A stretch of 64,000 nt of DNA from assembly GCF_036323735.1 (NCBI RefSeq), contig NC_086019.1:235255602-235319601 (forward strand). The letters run 5' to 3'. Numbering within the stretch: position 1 is the first letter of the stretch; every line of letters starts with the position of its first letter. Below the pieces are notes generated by a model. It was given only the letters and a program-made list of their open reading frames with translations, was not told the origin of the DNA and ran no database searches. Made by a program: the position numbers and the translations under genes. This DNA is from Rattus norvegicus. Lineage: Eukaryota; Chordata; Mammalia; Rodentia; Muridae. This document shows, piece after piece, positions 22,401 to 32,455 of the stretch.

Positions 22401-23292
22401 CTCTTAGCACAGCTTTCATTGTGTCCCATAAGTTTGGGTGTGTTGTACCTTCATTTTCATTAAATTCTAAAAAGTTTTTAATTTCTTTCTTTATTTCTTC
22501 CTTGACCAGGTTATCATTGAGTAGAGCATTGTTCAATTTCCAAGTATATGTGGGCATTCTTCCTTGATTGTTATTGAAGACCAGTTTTAGGCCGTGGTGG
22601 TCTGATAGCACGCATGGGATTATTTCTATCTTTCTGTACCTGTTGAGGCCCGTTTTTTGACCAATTATATGGTCAATTTTGGAGAAAGTACCATGAGGAG
22701 CTGAGAAGAAGGTATATCCTTTTGCTTTAGGATAGAATGTTCTATAAATATCCGTTAAGTCCATTTGGCTCATGACTTCTCTTAGTCTGTCGACATCACT
22801 GTTTAATTTCTGTTTCCATGATCTGTCCATTGATGAGAGTGGGGTGTTGAAATCTCCCACTATTATTGTGTGAGGTGCAATGTGTGTTTTGAGCTTTAGT
22901 AAGGTTTCTTTTACATATGTAGGTGCCCTTGTATTTGGGACATAGATATTTAGGATTGAGAGTTCATCTTGGTGGATTTTTCCTTTGATGAATATGAAGT
23001 GTCCTTCCTTATCTTTTTTGATGACTTTTAGTTGAAAATTGATTTTATATGATATTAGAATGGCTACTCCAGCTTGCTTCTTCTGACCATTTGCTTGGAA
23101 AATTGTTTTCCAGCCTTTCACTCTGAGGTAATGTCTGTCTTTGTCTCTGAGGTGTGTTTCCTGTAGGCAGCAGAATGCAGGGTCCTCGTTGCGTATCCAG
23201 TTTGTTAATCTATGTCTTTTTATTGGGGAGTTGAGGCCATTGATGTTGAGAGATATTAAGGAATAGTGATTATTGCTTCCCGTTATATTCAT
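19464..23292 (-). pseudogene. LINE-1 ORF2 (endonuclease / reverse transcriptase), broken
   Basis: ORF2p nicks target DNA and copies L1 RNA into it at the nick. The first 634 codons (23292-21391) are open. The apurinic-type endonuclease has its expected residues: N16, E45, D147 and N149 (VGDFN), D207, D231 and H232 (SDHH). RT landmarks include FRPISLMN, HHDQVGFIPGMQGW and motif A (SLDAEKAFD). An in-frame TAG (21388-21390) then cuts between RT motif A and motif C. After it the same frame continues through FADDMIVY (about 21192-21169) to a TAA at 20785-20787, and on to about 20227. There an extra base after 'caaagcttctg' shifts the frame; the remainder (20213-19464) carries the Cys-rich C-terminal domain (GTLLHCWWDC). 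The total span of about 1276 codons matches murine ORF2. The start ATG at 23292 lies 60 bp after ORF1; a start a few codons upstream is possible in relatives. Confidence 0.95.
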
Positions 23293-23351
23293 ATTTGGAT
23301 GTGAGGTTATGTTTGTGTGCTTTCATTCTCTTTGTTTTGTTGCCAAGACGA

Positions 23352-24557
23352 TTAGTTTCTTGCTTCTTCTAGGGTATAGCTTGCCTCCTTATGTTGGGCT
23401 TTACCATTTATTATCCTTTGTAGTGCTGGATTTGTAGAAAGATATTGTGTAAATTTGGTTTTGTCATGGAATATCTTGGTTTCTCCATCTATGTTAATTG
23501 AGAGTTTTGCAGAATACAGTAACCTGGGCTGGCATTTGTGTTCTCTTAGGGTCTGTATGACATCAGTCCAGGATCTTCTGGCCTTCATAGTTTCTGGCGA
23601 GAAGTCTGTTGTATTCTGATAGGTCTGCCTTTATATGTTACTTGACCTTTTTCCCTTACTGCTTTTAATATTCTTTCTTTATTTTGTGCGTTTGGTGTTT
23701 TGACAATTATGTGACGGGAGGTGTTTCTTTTCTGGTCCAATCTATTTGGAGTTCTGTAGGCTTCTTGTATGTCTATGGGTATCTCTTTTTTTAGGTTAGG
23801 GAAGTTTTCTTCTATGATTTTGTTGAAGATATTTACTGGTCCTTTGAGCTGGGAGTCTTCACTCTCTTCTATACCTACTATCCTTAGGTTTGATCTTCTC
23901 ATTGAGTCCTGGATTTCCTGTATGTTTTGGACCAGTAGCTTTTTCCGCTTTATATTATCTTTGACAGTTGAGTCAATGATTTTTATGGAATCTTCTGCTC
24001 CTGAGATTCTCTCTTCCATCTCTTGTATTCTGTTTGTGAAGCTTGTATCTACAGCTCCTTGTCTCTTCTTTTGGTTTTCTATCCAGGGTTGTTTCCATGT
24101 GTTCTTTCTTGATTGCTTCTATTTCCATTTTTAATTCCTTCAACTGTTTGATTGTGTTTTCCTGGAATTCTTTCAGGGATTTTTGTGACTCTTCTCTGTG
24201 GGCTTCTACTTGTTTATTTATGATTTCCTGATATTCTTTCAGGGATTTTTGTGTCTCCTCTCTATGGGCTTCTACTTGTTTATTTATGTTTTCCTGGAAT
24301 TCTTTCAGGCATTTTTGCGATTCCTCTCTGTAGGCTTCTACTTGTTTATTCATGTTTTCCTGTGTTTCTCTAAGGGAGTTCTTCACGTCTTTCTTGAAGT
24401 CCTCCAGCATCATGATCAAATATGATTTTGAAACTAGATCTTGCTTTTCTGGTGTGTTTGGACATTCCATGTTTGTTTTGGTGGGAGAATTGGGCTCCGA
24501 TGATGCCATGTAGTCTTGGTTTCTGTTGCTTGGGTTCCTGCGCTTGCCTCTCGCCAT
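23352..24557 (-). pseudogene. LINE-1 ORF1 (RNA-binding chaperone), broken
   Basis: ORF1p coats L1 RNA as a coiled-coil trimer. The N-terminus (MARGKRRNPSNRNQ) and coiled coil are open from 24557. A frameshift lies between about 24055 and 24085, in the linker after IKKEHMETTLD. A second frame (to about 23600) encodes the RRM-like part, with ERISGAEDSI, MRRSNLRIVGI and PNRLDQKRNTSRHI. A one-base loss near 23605 (in the IRITPDFSPE-type region) returns to the first frame for the C-terminal domain (MKARRSWTDVIQTLREHKCQPR) and a stop at 23352. Overall length is about 400 codons, longer than mouse ORF1. The difference comes from a coiled-coil expansion of 22-residue units annotated separately. No intact ORF1p can be made. 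Confidence 0.95.
24157..24354 (-). repeat. Three 66 bp tandem units in ORF1 coiled coil
   Basis: Units begin at 24157, 24223 and 24289, with a partial fourth start at 24355. Each encodes about 22 residues of the pattern QENINKQVEAHREESQKSLK. The units are nearly identical and in frame, so the array lengthens the coiled coil without a shift. Such a length-variable region in ORF1 is known in murine L1; the copy number here is read directly. Confidence 0.95.
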
Positions 24558-25257
24558 CAGATTATCTCTAGTGTTACTTTGTTCTGCTATTTCTGACAGT
24601 GGCTAGACTGTCCTATAAGCCTGTGTGTCAGGAGTGCTGTAGACCTGTTTTACTGTTTTCTTTCAGCCAGTTATGGGGACAGAGTGTTCTGCTTTCGTGC
24701 GTGTAGTTTTTCCTCTGTACAGGTCTTCAGCTGTTCCTGTGGGCCTGTGTCTTGAGTTCACCAGGCATACAAGTTGGTCTTACCTGTGGTCCCGAGGCTC
24801 AAGTTCGCTCGCGGGGTGCTGCTCACAGGCTCTCTGCGGCGGCAGCAACCAGGAAGACCTGTGCCGCCCCTTCTGGGAGCTTCAGTGCACCAGAGTTCCA
24901 GATGGCCTTTGGTGTTTTCCTCTGGCGTCCGAGATGTGTGTGCAGAGAGCAGTCTCTTCTGGTTTCCCAGGCTTGTCTGCCTCTCTGAAGGTTTAGCTCT
25001 CCCTCCCACGGGATTTGGGTGCAGAGAACTGTTTATCTGGTCTGTTTCCTTCAGGTTCCGGCGGTGTCTCAGGCAGGGGTCCTGCCGCTCCTGGGCCCTC
25101 CCCCACGGGAGCCCAGAGGCCTTATACAGTTTCCTCTTGGGCCAGGGATGTGGGCAGGGGTGGGCAGTGTTGGTGGTCTCTTCCGCTCTGCAGCCTCAGG
25201 AGTGCCCACCTGACCAGGCAGTGAGGTCTCTTTCCCACGAGGTCTGGGAGCAGAGAC
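24558..25257 (-). promoter_or_regulatory. LINE-1 5' UTR (internal promoter region)
   Basis: About 700 bp upstream of ORF1 on the − strand, markedly richer in G, C and CpG (especially 24780-25250) than the surrounding DNA. In L1 elements this region holds the internal RNA polymerase II promoter. I see no tandem monomers of the mouse A/F kind. Open frames on the + strand across it (up to 165 codons) are GC-driven shadows. Confidence 0.8.
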
Positions 25258-25269
25258 TATTTAAGTCTT
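25258..25269. repeat. Target-site duplication of the young L1, right copy
   Basis: tatttaagtctt, identical to 18732-18743. It marks the 5' end of the L1 insertion. Confidence 0.9.
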
Positions 25270-26110
25270 AATATATTGATAGATGCATAAATGTGAGTGG
25301 CCTAAACCTTGTAAACCAAAGGTAAAAGACCAAACTGGGTAAGAAGCCAAAACCAATACAAATAAAGGGAAATTAGAAATCACTTTCAAATTAAGTGAAA
25401 AAGAAAATGCAGCTTTTCCAAACAGTTCAGTACATTAAATCAATGTGTGGGAGAAAACCTGTAACAGCATGCATATTGGAAAAAATAAAGGTCTCAAGTC
25501 ACTGGCACCAGCTTCTTCCTTAGGAATAGGGGGGAAAGGAGCAAATTAAACCCAAATAAATAAAGAGAAAGGGAATAACAATGAGACGTCAGATGATAAA
25601 TTAGAAAACAGAAACTAGAATGTCATGGAGAAAATCCATGTACTAAAATATTAATTATTGAAAAGGGTCAATAAAATTGATGAATTTTAAACCTGACTAA
25701 TGAGAGGCAGGGAGGGAGGAAAGGGGGTGCTATGAGATGAAACAACACACACGGCGCCACTACTGACTCCATTTCGTGGTAAGAAATTCAACAACTTTAA
25801 TAAATCACAGTCCATACAAGATAAACAACCAGATTTCACTCATAAAAAGAATAGGTAACAGGGATTGCCCTAAATCAATTATAAAGTTTGAATGTATAGT
25901 TAAATATTTACCTATGGAGAGAACCCCATGACTAAGAGTTCAATATTGAATACTATCAATCATTTATAAAGAAAACCAATGTCAATGTTACACACATGCT
26001 CAGAAGATGAAGGAGGGCAGACAAATTTCAAACCCATTTCTTGAGGCCAGCATCATCTTGAGAGCAACACCAAAGCTACCATAGAAAACAAAGCAAAAAT
26101 CAAAAGCATA
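25270..26110 (+). mobile_element. Ancient L1, third segment (start of ORF2 region)
   Basis: Text such as 'gtgagtggcctaaaccttgt', 'agtcactggcaccagcttct', 'gagcaaattaaacccaaat' and 'gtcaataaaattgatgaatt' follows the endonuclease-to-RT part of mammal-wide L1 ORF2 in order. Many stops and deletions are present. It is the continuation of the element seen at 17300-18731. Confidence 0.75.
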
Positions 26111-26205
26111 GGGCTGGGGATTTAGCTCAGTGGTAGAGCGCTTGCCTAGGAAGCACAAGGCCCTGGGTTCGGTCCCCAGCTCCGAAAAAAAGAACCAAAA
26201 AAAAA
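26111..26205 (+). mobile_element. Rat ID SINE (copy 1)
   Basis: A complete ID element of about 75 bp plus an A-rich tail. It has 'tagctcagtggtagagcgct' (pol III A box), then gggttcggtcccc (B box) and the aaaaaaagaacc spacer before the tail. It is flanked by at least 12 bp of duplication, atcaaaagcata (to 26110 and again to 26221). ID elements derive from BC1 RNA and are most numerous in rat. The sequence shows almost no decay, so the insertion is recent. Confidence 0.97.
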
Positions 26206-26221
26206 AAAAATCAAAAGCATA

Positions 26222-26719
26222 GATAAATGTCACAAAAATAAATGTAAAATTTTGAAAAGTAGCTTAGCAAATCAAACCCAATAACACAGAGAAAGGGAAA
26301 TGATTTTATGAAACTCAACAGAGCAATGTATCATTGGTTTGTCATTTCAAAACTGATAGGATTTTTGTTATATTAGCAAACTTGAGAAGAGAAAACTGTG
26401 TCATCAAGTCAATAGTAAATTCATTTTTAAAGTATTTTTAAAGTTGAGTCATTTTTTTATTTACAAAAGATAACTTCTCAACAAAATATGAAAAATATCT
26501 ATGAATGATTATCACCCAATATAATCTTCAATGGACTCTCCTCTCTAAGGATGCAGATCAGGGCATTGATGTCCATCTTCACCTTTTCTTCTCAGCAGTG
26601 TACATATGGCTCTAATCAATGCAAGAGACCAGTGAAAAGAACCAAGAAGCATCTGTTGTGCAAGAAAGAAGTAAAACCACTTTTTATTCATAGAGATATG
26701 ACAATATAGAAGATTCTGG

Positions 26720-26779
<60 letters not shown>

Positions 26780-27105
26780 TGGAACGGACAGTTTCAGAAT
26801 AACTGAAAAATATAATGTCTGTGTTTCTATGTATCAGCCTCAAATGATCATAAGTAGAATTTAATAATTCCATTTGCAACAGTATCAACATGCAAGATAA
26901 TAAGAGATAAATGAAAACATGGGCAAGGTGCACACGCTGAAATTATAAAACATTATTATTAGATATGAAAGATTAACTTATTCATCGGTTAAGACCTCTT
27001 CTTGTTAAGCCATTACTTCTCTACGATTTGTTGTAAAGATTTAATGCAATTGGTATCAAAATCTCAACAGATTTTTTTCCTTTTGGTATAAAATTCATTT
27101 AGCTC
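26222..27105 (+). mobile_element. Ancient L1, fourth segment (RT region)
   Basis: Resumes the diverged L1 ORF2. The 'cccaatataatcttcaatgg', ctcctctctaaggatgcagatcag and gtatcaaaatctcaaca order matches the RT core and its downstream part. The remnant ends near 27105. It contains the (TA)n at 26723. Confidence 0.6.
26723..26777. repeat. (TA)n microsatellite
   Basis: About 27 uninterrupted AT dinucleotides inside the ancient L1. Confidence 0.95.
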
Positions 27106-27289
27106 TGAAAGAGAGCTCGGTTGGGAGGACAGCTACCAATAGCTAGTTTCATGACTTACACAACTGTATGTTCTCTAGGCTACATTTCTGAGTCATGTCA
27201 AAAAATACGACTTTAAAATAACTTCAAATTTAGTTCTCTCTGATACTTTTGCTCCTAACAACAAGAAAGATGTCTAACATTTAGGGGTT

Positions 27290-28800
27290 TCATCTATTTA
27301 AAGTATTTTTTATTTAAGTCTTTGATAATTTCATACGTTATGTTTTGATCATACTTGCCCTCCTCCCCCAGATCAGATTCATCCCCTTTCTTTACCTGCC
27401 CACCTCTGTGTCTTTATTTTATGTTTTGTTTTGTTTTTAAACTCATCTATCAAGTCCAGTTAGCACTGCTCGTAGAATACTCTCATGTGTGGCCTTCCAC
27501 TGAAGTGTGCTAGACTTATCAAGGGTCGCATCCTTAAAGAAAACTGACTCTCTCCCTCCCATCCATTATCAGTTGCCAAAACTCCTCAGCTAGGAATGAA
27601 ATTCATGACCACCTCCCCACTTTTCTTCTCCATCATGGAATTCTGTGTGGCTTGATCTTGTTCAGTTCACAATGGAGGTTCTATGAGCAACTGTTCTGTT
27701 GTTTCTGGAAACACTCTTTTCTTTGACTCATTCTGTCTTACAGTCTTTCTGACCCATCTTTTACAATGATACTAAGCATTGGGATGAGGAGGTATGGTAT
27801 AGGTGTTCCTATGCTCACTCTGCAGTCATTGACTTAGTTGTAGGTATCTGTACGAACCAGACACTCTTTACTGCAAAAAGAACCTTCTCTCATGAAATCG
27901 GGGGGGGGGGGTGCACTAATCTGTCAGTATGATCAGCTGTTAGGAGTCAGTCAATTTAATATTTTGTTCCATTAATGGAGTAACAGTAGTAGGTTCTACT
28001 GTAGGACCTATGATCAGTCCAACCACACATTCCCAGCCCCAACAACTGTGCTAGCATGGGCTCCATTTTGTGGTGCATACTTTAAATACAGTCAGAAGGT
28101 GGTGGGTTACTTGCATGGAATTCGTGCCACCATCCTGTCAGTGGGCATGTCTTGACAGGACAGTTGTCACTGCAACTTGCACGTCTCAGAGCTGGATAAG
28201 ATTGATGGAGACTTTCATCCTCTGGTACAATATGCGTAGCACCTTCCAGAACTGTGAAAGATAGCCAATAGAAATGAAGTATCCAAGTAAATATCAGCTT
28301 AATGTCTTTATGATTCGTGTGTGTGATATCTTCAACAATAGAGTCTAGACGGTAACTAAAGCAATGACATTAGCCAATAACATTTGAGGTTCTCAGGTCC
28401 TTACTGGCCAACAACTGCAATTAGAGGACACTTATTCCTGGCCTTGAATTTCTACTTGTTAGCCTGTGATATTTAGTAGGGGTAGTAATGCCCTGTTCTA
28501 TAAACTGCTCTAATGTTATCTGTGTTCACATTTAAGAAGATTTTGTGGTAGCAGTTCTTTCATAAGCCCTTCAGTGTTGATTATTCCCCTCCATATTCTT
28601 TTATCTCCCCTTCCCTTCCATTGTCCCCACACCATCTGACCCTTCGTGACTCATGATTCACCTTTCCCTTCTTTACATTTCTGTATTATATCTTTCTTTC
28701 CTCGAAACTTCCTCCATGGCCCATTACCCAGAATCCTTCTGCACTCCCATCCATCCTCACCTCCCCACCACCACTGCTTCATAATGTCTAATATTTTTTA
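27290..28800 (-). mobile_element. Older murine (Lx-type) L1 3' UTR, antisense
   Basis: About 1.5 kb whose + strand reads 'aaactcatctatcaagtcca', 'gtggccttccactgaagtgt', aaagaaaactgactctc, 'gtagcaccttccagaactgt' and a final pyrimidine-rich section. This is the order of the murine Lx-group 3' UTR in reverse. No ORF2 text is visible. A poly(G) run of 12-13 residues occurs at 27900. Divergence is substantial, so it is older than the 18.7 kb copy. Confidence 0.7.
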
Positions 28801-30198
28801 AATGGCTACCACGAAAGAGGCCTTGGAGTACCAAGAACAGGCTGGGTTCTGAGGTTAAAAATTTAGTAACTCATTTAGGGCAAAACGGTCAAAAATGATT
28901 TTTAATATATGTATTAAGTTGACATAAATCATGGTTAGTCTTTTGGTCAAAGTCTTTCTTTTGGATTTAGGTCCTTATATATTTTACTCCTATCCCCTCA
29001 GCCTTAAAAATATACATCCTATTATCTTGTTCCACGAGAGCTCATTAGAGACACACAAGATAATTCATTCCACAATATTTCACCATACATTTTACATGAG
29101 GGCTACTTCAGATGAAAAACACCCTTAGTTGTGACGAGAATTAGAGGGCTAAATACACTTTTTAAACCTCCCTGAAGTCTATTGATTTTGCCTTGATCTA
29201 AGCAACTAACCCCATTCTTGATCCCATGGGGCAGTCGCAGCCTTAACTCCGTTTCTGCCTCACCTGTTAGAATCTCTGTGCAGCTCAGATAACAGAATCG
29301 TCCACCAAAGGTGGAAGTCAGACCTCAGTTTTGCATTCCCTTCAGAGGCCCACACAACTGCATGCCCTAGCGTTTCCCTCTGTTTAACTCTCAGAGCCAC
29401 CGCGATTCTACCCCTGACACCGGCTAAGCACGTTGGTGCTGTGGGATCTTCCCATCCTCATTGAGCCCACTTGTTACCCAATACATCATGAACAGGGCTG
29501 ACCCCACTACTCTCTGAGTCTTTGCTCCAGGCGGCTTACCTCAATGAGACCCAGCTTCAACTGTCATTTTAAAACTGCAACCCACCTCTCCTTCAGCTTA
29601 CTTTCTTATTATTTTCTATCTTCTATAGAGGCAGTGATTTTTTTATGTGTTTTCTTTGAGAAGAGTGTCCTAGCAGACAGCGAAGATGGATAAATATTTG
29701 TTGAATCAGTGACTAATTTTGCCAGACATGCATGGGAATCATGAAATGACCTTGCCCTGCCCATACACAAACAACCCAAGGCGACCTTTCCTAAGGACAA
29801 AAGAACCAGCATTGTCACCTAGGTCAGGTTAGGGTGAGTCCAGGTGGGCACCTCTGGTCATAGTCCAGAAGCTGGAGGCCAAGCTCTTAGCCTTTTAACA
29901 TTCTCCTCGAATTGTTTTTACACGTTCTTATTATGGCTCTATTGCTTGTTCTGAGAGAGGCCCATCTGTCTCCTCTCTCTTCCCCACTCCATCTGTCTTC
30001 CCTTTGCAAGCTCTCTCTCCCACTTTCTCTCTTTGACCTTATGATTTGAATAAGTGCAAAATGTCTTTGGCACTATCCAGAGTGAACGAGAAGCTGAAGG
30101 CTCTGTCTGTTGATACAACAAAGAGAAGCCAAGTAAATCAATTAGGGGAACGGGGTGGAAGAAAGTGTGGGATGGGAAGTTTGTTTGCTTGCTTATTA

Positions 30199-30200
<2 letters not shown>
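28801..30200. other. Unique sequence
   Basis: About 1.4 kb with no named exon or RNA. 'aaatatttgttgaatcagtg' near 29694 resembles the common 3' end of L2/MIR3 elements but is too short to call. Confidence 0.4.

Positions 30201-30235
<35 letters not shown>
30201..30235. repeat. (TG)n microsatellite
   Basis: About 17 uninterrupted TG units. Confidence 0.95.
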
Positions 30236-30237
<2 letters not shown>

Positions 30238-30779
30238 AAACCTCACTCCATCTAAAAAAAGATCTTTATTTGAGCCAAGGATAGGATTTGTTCCTTTTAC
30301 TTCAATTGAAAGAGGAGAATCAATATTTTAAACATCTATAATTTGTGATTAGTGTCTGCATATATAAATATATGCTTTTGGTACATATGAAATATAGATT
30401 AAAAACTGTATTTTATTCATTTTTGGAAGACAAAGGGTTTTATTTGTTGTTCGCCATGGCCCAAAGAAAAAAATTATTAAAAACTGTATTTTTAAGCGAA
30501 AGTCTTTTTACATTTATTGAAATACCTTAAGTAAACAGAAAAATAGAAAAGCCATAAAATGATCAATCATATTTTTATCAGTTAGTCATATTTTAGTGTA
30601 TTTTGATCTATAAATTCCACCTATCATGTATACACTTATCTATAATTTAAAGGCATAATCCGCCAATCTGTTTAGACATAAATCAGAGGCACCAGTACAC
30701 ATCACTCGTAACCATTTTAGAATCCATTCCTAAAAGGCAAGGACTGGCTCTGAGGTACTCACAATAGTGTCGTGACACC

Positions 30780-31225
30780 TTGTCTCGGCTCCTTTTCTCT
30801 CGCTGTGATGAACCTAGTGACTGAGGCAACTTAGAAATGAAAGCATTTGTTTTGGGGCTTCAGAGGGTTAGCGCTCATGATGGAAGAACAAAGGCATGGT
30901 GGCAGGAACATCTGAGATTCACGTCTCAGGAGACAGAGAGCATGCTAGGAGGGGCAGGAGTCAGACAGAGAGCATGCTGGGAGGGGCAGGAGTCAGACAG
31001 AGAGCATGCTGGGAGGGGCAGGAGTCAGACAGAGAGCATGCTGGGAGGGGCAGGAGTCAGACAGAGAGCATGCTGGGAGGGGCAGGAGTCGTCTAAGCCC
31101 ACACCCAGTGGCACACCTCCTCCAGAAAGGCCATAGGTCCTAATTCTTCCCAAACAGTCCCAGCAACTGGGAACCACATATTTAAAGATGAGTCTCTGGA
31201 AGCCATTCTTATCCAAACTACCTAA
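30780..31225 (+). mobile_element. Rodent dispersed repeat with internal minisatellite
   Basis: The order ctctcgctgtgatgaacc, then a central part, then 'agtggcacacctcctccaga' and 'ttcttatccaaactacc' parallels the 53222-53612 copy (tctattgttatgaagagatac, 'cacacctcctaatcctttcc', ttcttattcaaatcacc). It is the same family as that copy, expanded in the middle by a 32 bp tandem array. Confidence 0.55.
30930..31089. repeat. 32 bp minisatellite, five units
   Basis: Units start at 30930, 30962, 30994, 31026 and 31058. The core reads cagacagagagcatgctggg and then aggggcaggagt. Units 2-5 are identical to one another. Unit 1 differs at its first base and by an A for G at the 'gctagg' position. Because 32 is not a multiple of 3, the repeat is open in more than one frame, giving unrelated short pseudo-proteins. 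Confidence 0.97.
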
Positions 31226-31389
31226 AAAAGATAATTGCCTACTATCCAATCCATACTTAAATTTCCTGAATGGAGCCCCAAACTTACCAATCCAAGACTA
31301 TATAATCATTAATTACATGATTTATATCTTGATCAATTTTCCTTTTTTTTTCCTCCTACAATATTAACTCTTTGAAGAATGGGCCAGTT
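31226..31389. other. AT-rich spacer
   Basis: No recognised feature beyond a short T run at about 31343. Confidence 0.4.
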
Positions 31390-31615
31390 GCATAAAAACA
31401 GCAAAGAGACCTACCCTGTCACAATCAAAGTGGAAGGCAAGAGCCAACCCCTGAGGTGGCCCTCTGCTTTCCACACACATGTTACAATATCCATGCATAC
31501 ACATGCACATCATACAAATCTCTCTCTCTTTCCCCACACTCACACTTGCATGTGCATGTGCGTGCACACACATATGCACACACACATGCACATGCATATG
31601 CATACACACTTACCC
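31390..31615 (+). mobile_element. B4 SINE 3' fragment with CA-rich tail
   Basis: 'aaagtggaaggcaagagcca', then ccctgaggtggccctctgctttcc, then imperfect CA/CATG repeats resemble the B4 3' body and its CA-rich end. The head is absent or unrecognisable. Confidence 0.5.
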
Positions 31616-31904
31616 ATAAATAATGGGTGGACTTTTCTGTCAATGAAATACAAAGGGACATACTTTTAAACTGTTCACACATTTTATTCCACCCAATGCT
31701 GCCTTGTATAGTGTTTTATTTAATGTATAGGAGAATCAGCAGTAGTAAGAAAGTAGTTGTAGTAAGAAATAAAATATAAGATGTGCAAAATAAAAAAAGA
31801 CAAATCTTGCATGGGCAAACATAAACATGAGCCACAAATGAAGGGATATGTCGTTTTAAAAGGATTTAGTAATATTTCCATTTACAAAGTCCAACTATAT
31901 AAAG

Positions 31905-32005
31905 GTTTTCTCTCAATCTCAAGTTCAGAGTCCTTGGACTCAATTTTCAGATCTGCAAAATGGGAATGGTTATCACCTGCCTTTTTCCATTCTTAAGAGA
32001 AATTT
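31905..32005 (+). mobile_element. Possible MIR fragment, sense
   Basis: 'ctcaattttcagatctgcaa' followed by aatgggaatggttatcacctgcc resembles the MIR core 'tcagtttcctcatctgtaaa' and atgg. Only the central part is present. Confidence 0.5.
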
Positions 32006-32254
32006 GTTAGACTTTCATGAATGACAAAAAGCTGTGGGATTGAGGTGTTATGAATTAAAAAATAAGTGTTGTAGAAGGAAAGCTGCGTTAAGGCATAGTT
32101 TAAAGATAGATTTCATGCAATACCAAAATTAAGAGATAGCAAAATAAAGGTGGCTTCTACAGAAGAAACATTAATTTGAAGGGTACTGCTGACCAGGTTA
32201 GTGGTACTCACAAAACCACTCTGTTGCAGTTACCAGGCTGATTTTGCAACTTTG

Positions 32255-32455
32255 ATTTTATGTCTATGTGTATGAGTCTTTCGCCTCTGTGTATGTGGTA
32301 CATGTGAGTGCAGTGCCACTGGAGGCCAAAAGAGGGCAGCACATCAAATGACTCAGGAGTTACAGTTGATGGGTATTATGGTAGGAATTAAACCCAAGTC
32401 ACCTGGGAAAGCAGACAGTACTCTTAATTGCTCAGCCCTCTCTTCAGCTCCCAAT
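32255..32455 (-). mobile_element. B3 SINE, antisense
   Basis: Contains 'gccactggaggccaaaagag', then 'gagttacagttgatgggtat', 'ggtaggaattaaacccaagt' and the reversed head 'ttgctcagccctctcttcag'. Divergence is moderate. Confidence 0.8.

Larger units (their letters stand above)
18744..25257 (-). mobile_element. Nearly full-length rat-type LINE-1 (defective)
   Basis: A 6.5 kb non-LTR retrotransposon in antisense orientation, flanked by an exact 12 bp target-site duplication (18732-18743 and 25258-25269). Order on the − strand: GC-rich 5' UTR (25257-24558), ORF1 (24557-23352), ORF2 (23292-19464), 3' UTR with G-rich polypurine tract, poly(A). Recognition rests on endonuclease and reverse-transcriptase motifs and on the terminal sequence. 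The flanking duplication and the 700 bp 5' UTR indicate a complete or near-complete insertion. It is younger than the ancient L1 it split, but ORF1 has two frameshifts and ORF2 has two stops and a frameshift. It is not autonomous. Supply of proteins in trans is conceivable but unlikely given L1's cis-preference. Confidence 0.95.

Noticed and set aside
22091..22567. 158-codon + strand open frame
   Set aside because: Shadow frame opposite L1 ORF2.
24673..25271. + strand open frames up to 165 codons
   Set aside because: They lie antisense to the GC-rich L1 5' UTR and are composition-driven shadows.
26111..26185. tRNA gene
   Set aside because: The A and B boxes resemble a tRNA, but the rest matches the ID SINE with a poly(A) tail and target-site duplication.
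30930..31089. CRISPR-like array
   Set aside because: Identical 32 bp units without unique spacers form a minisatellite, and the genome is mammalian.
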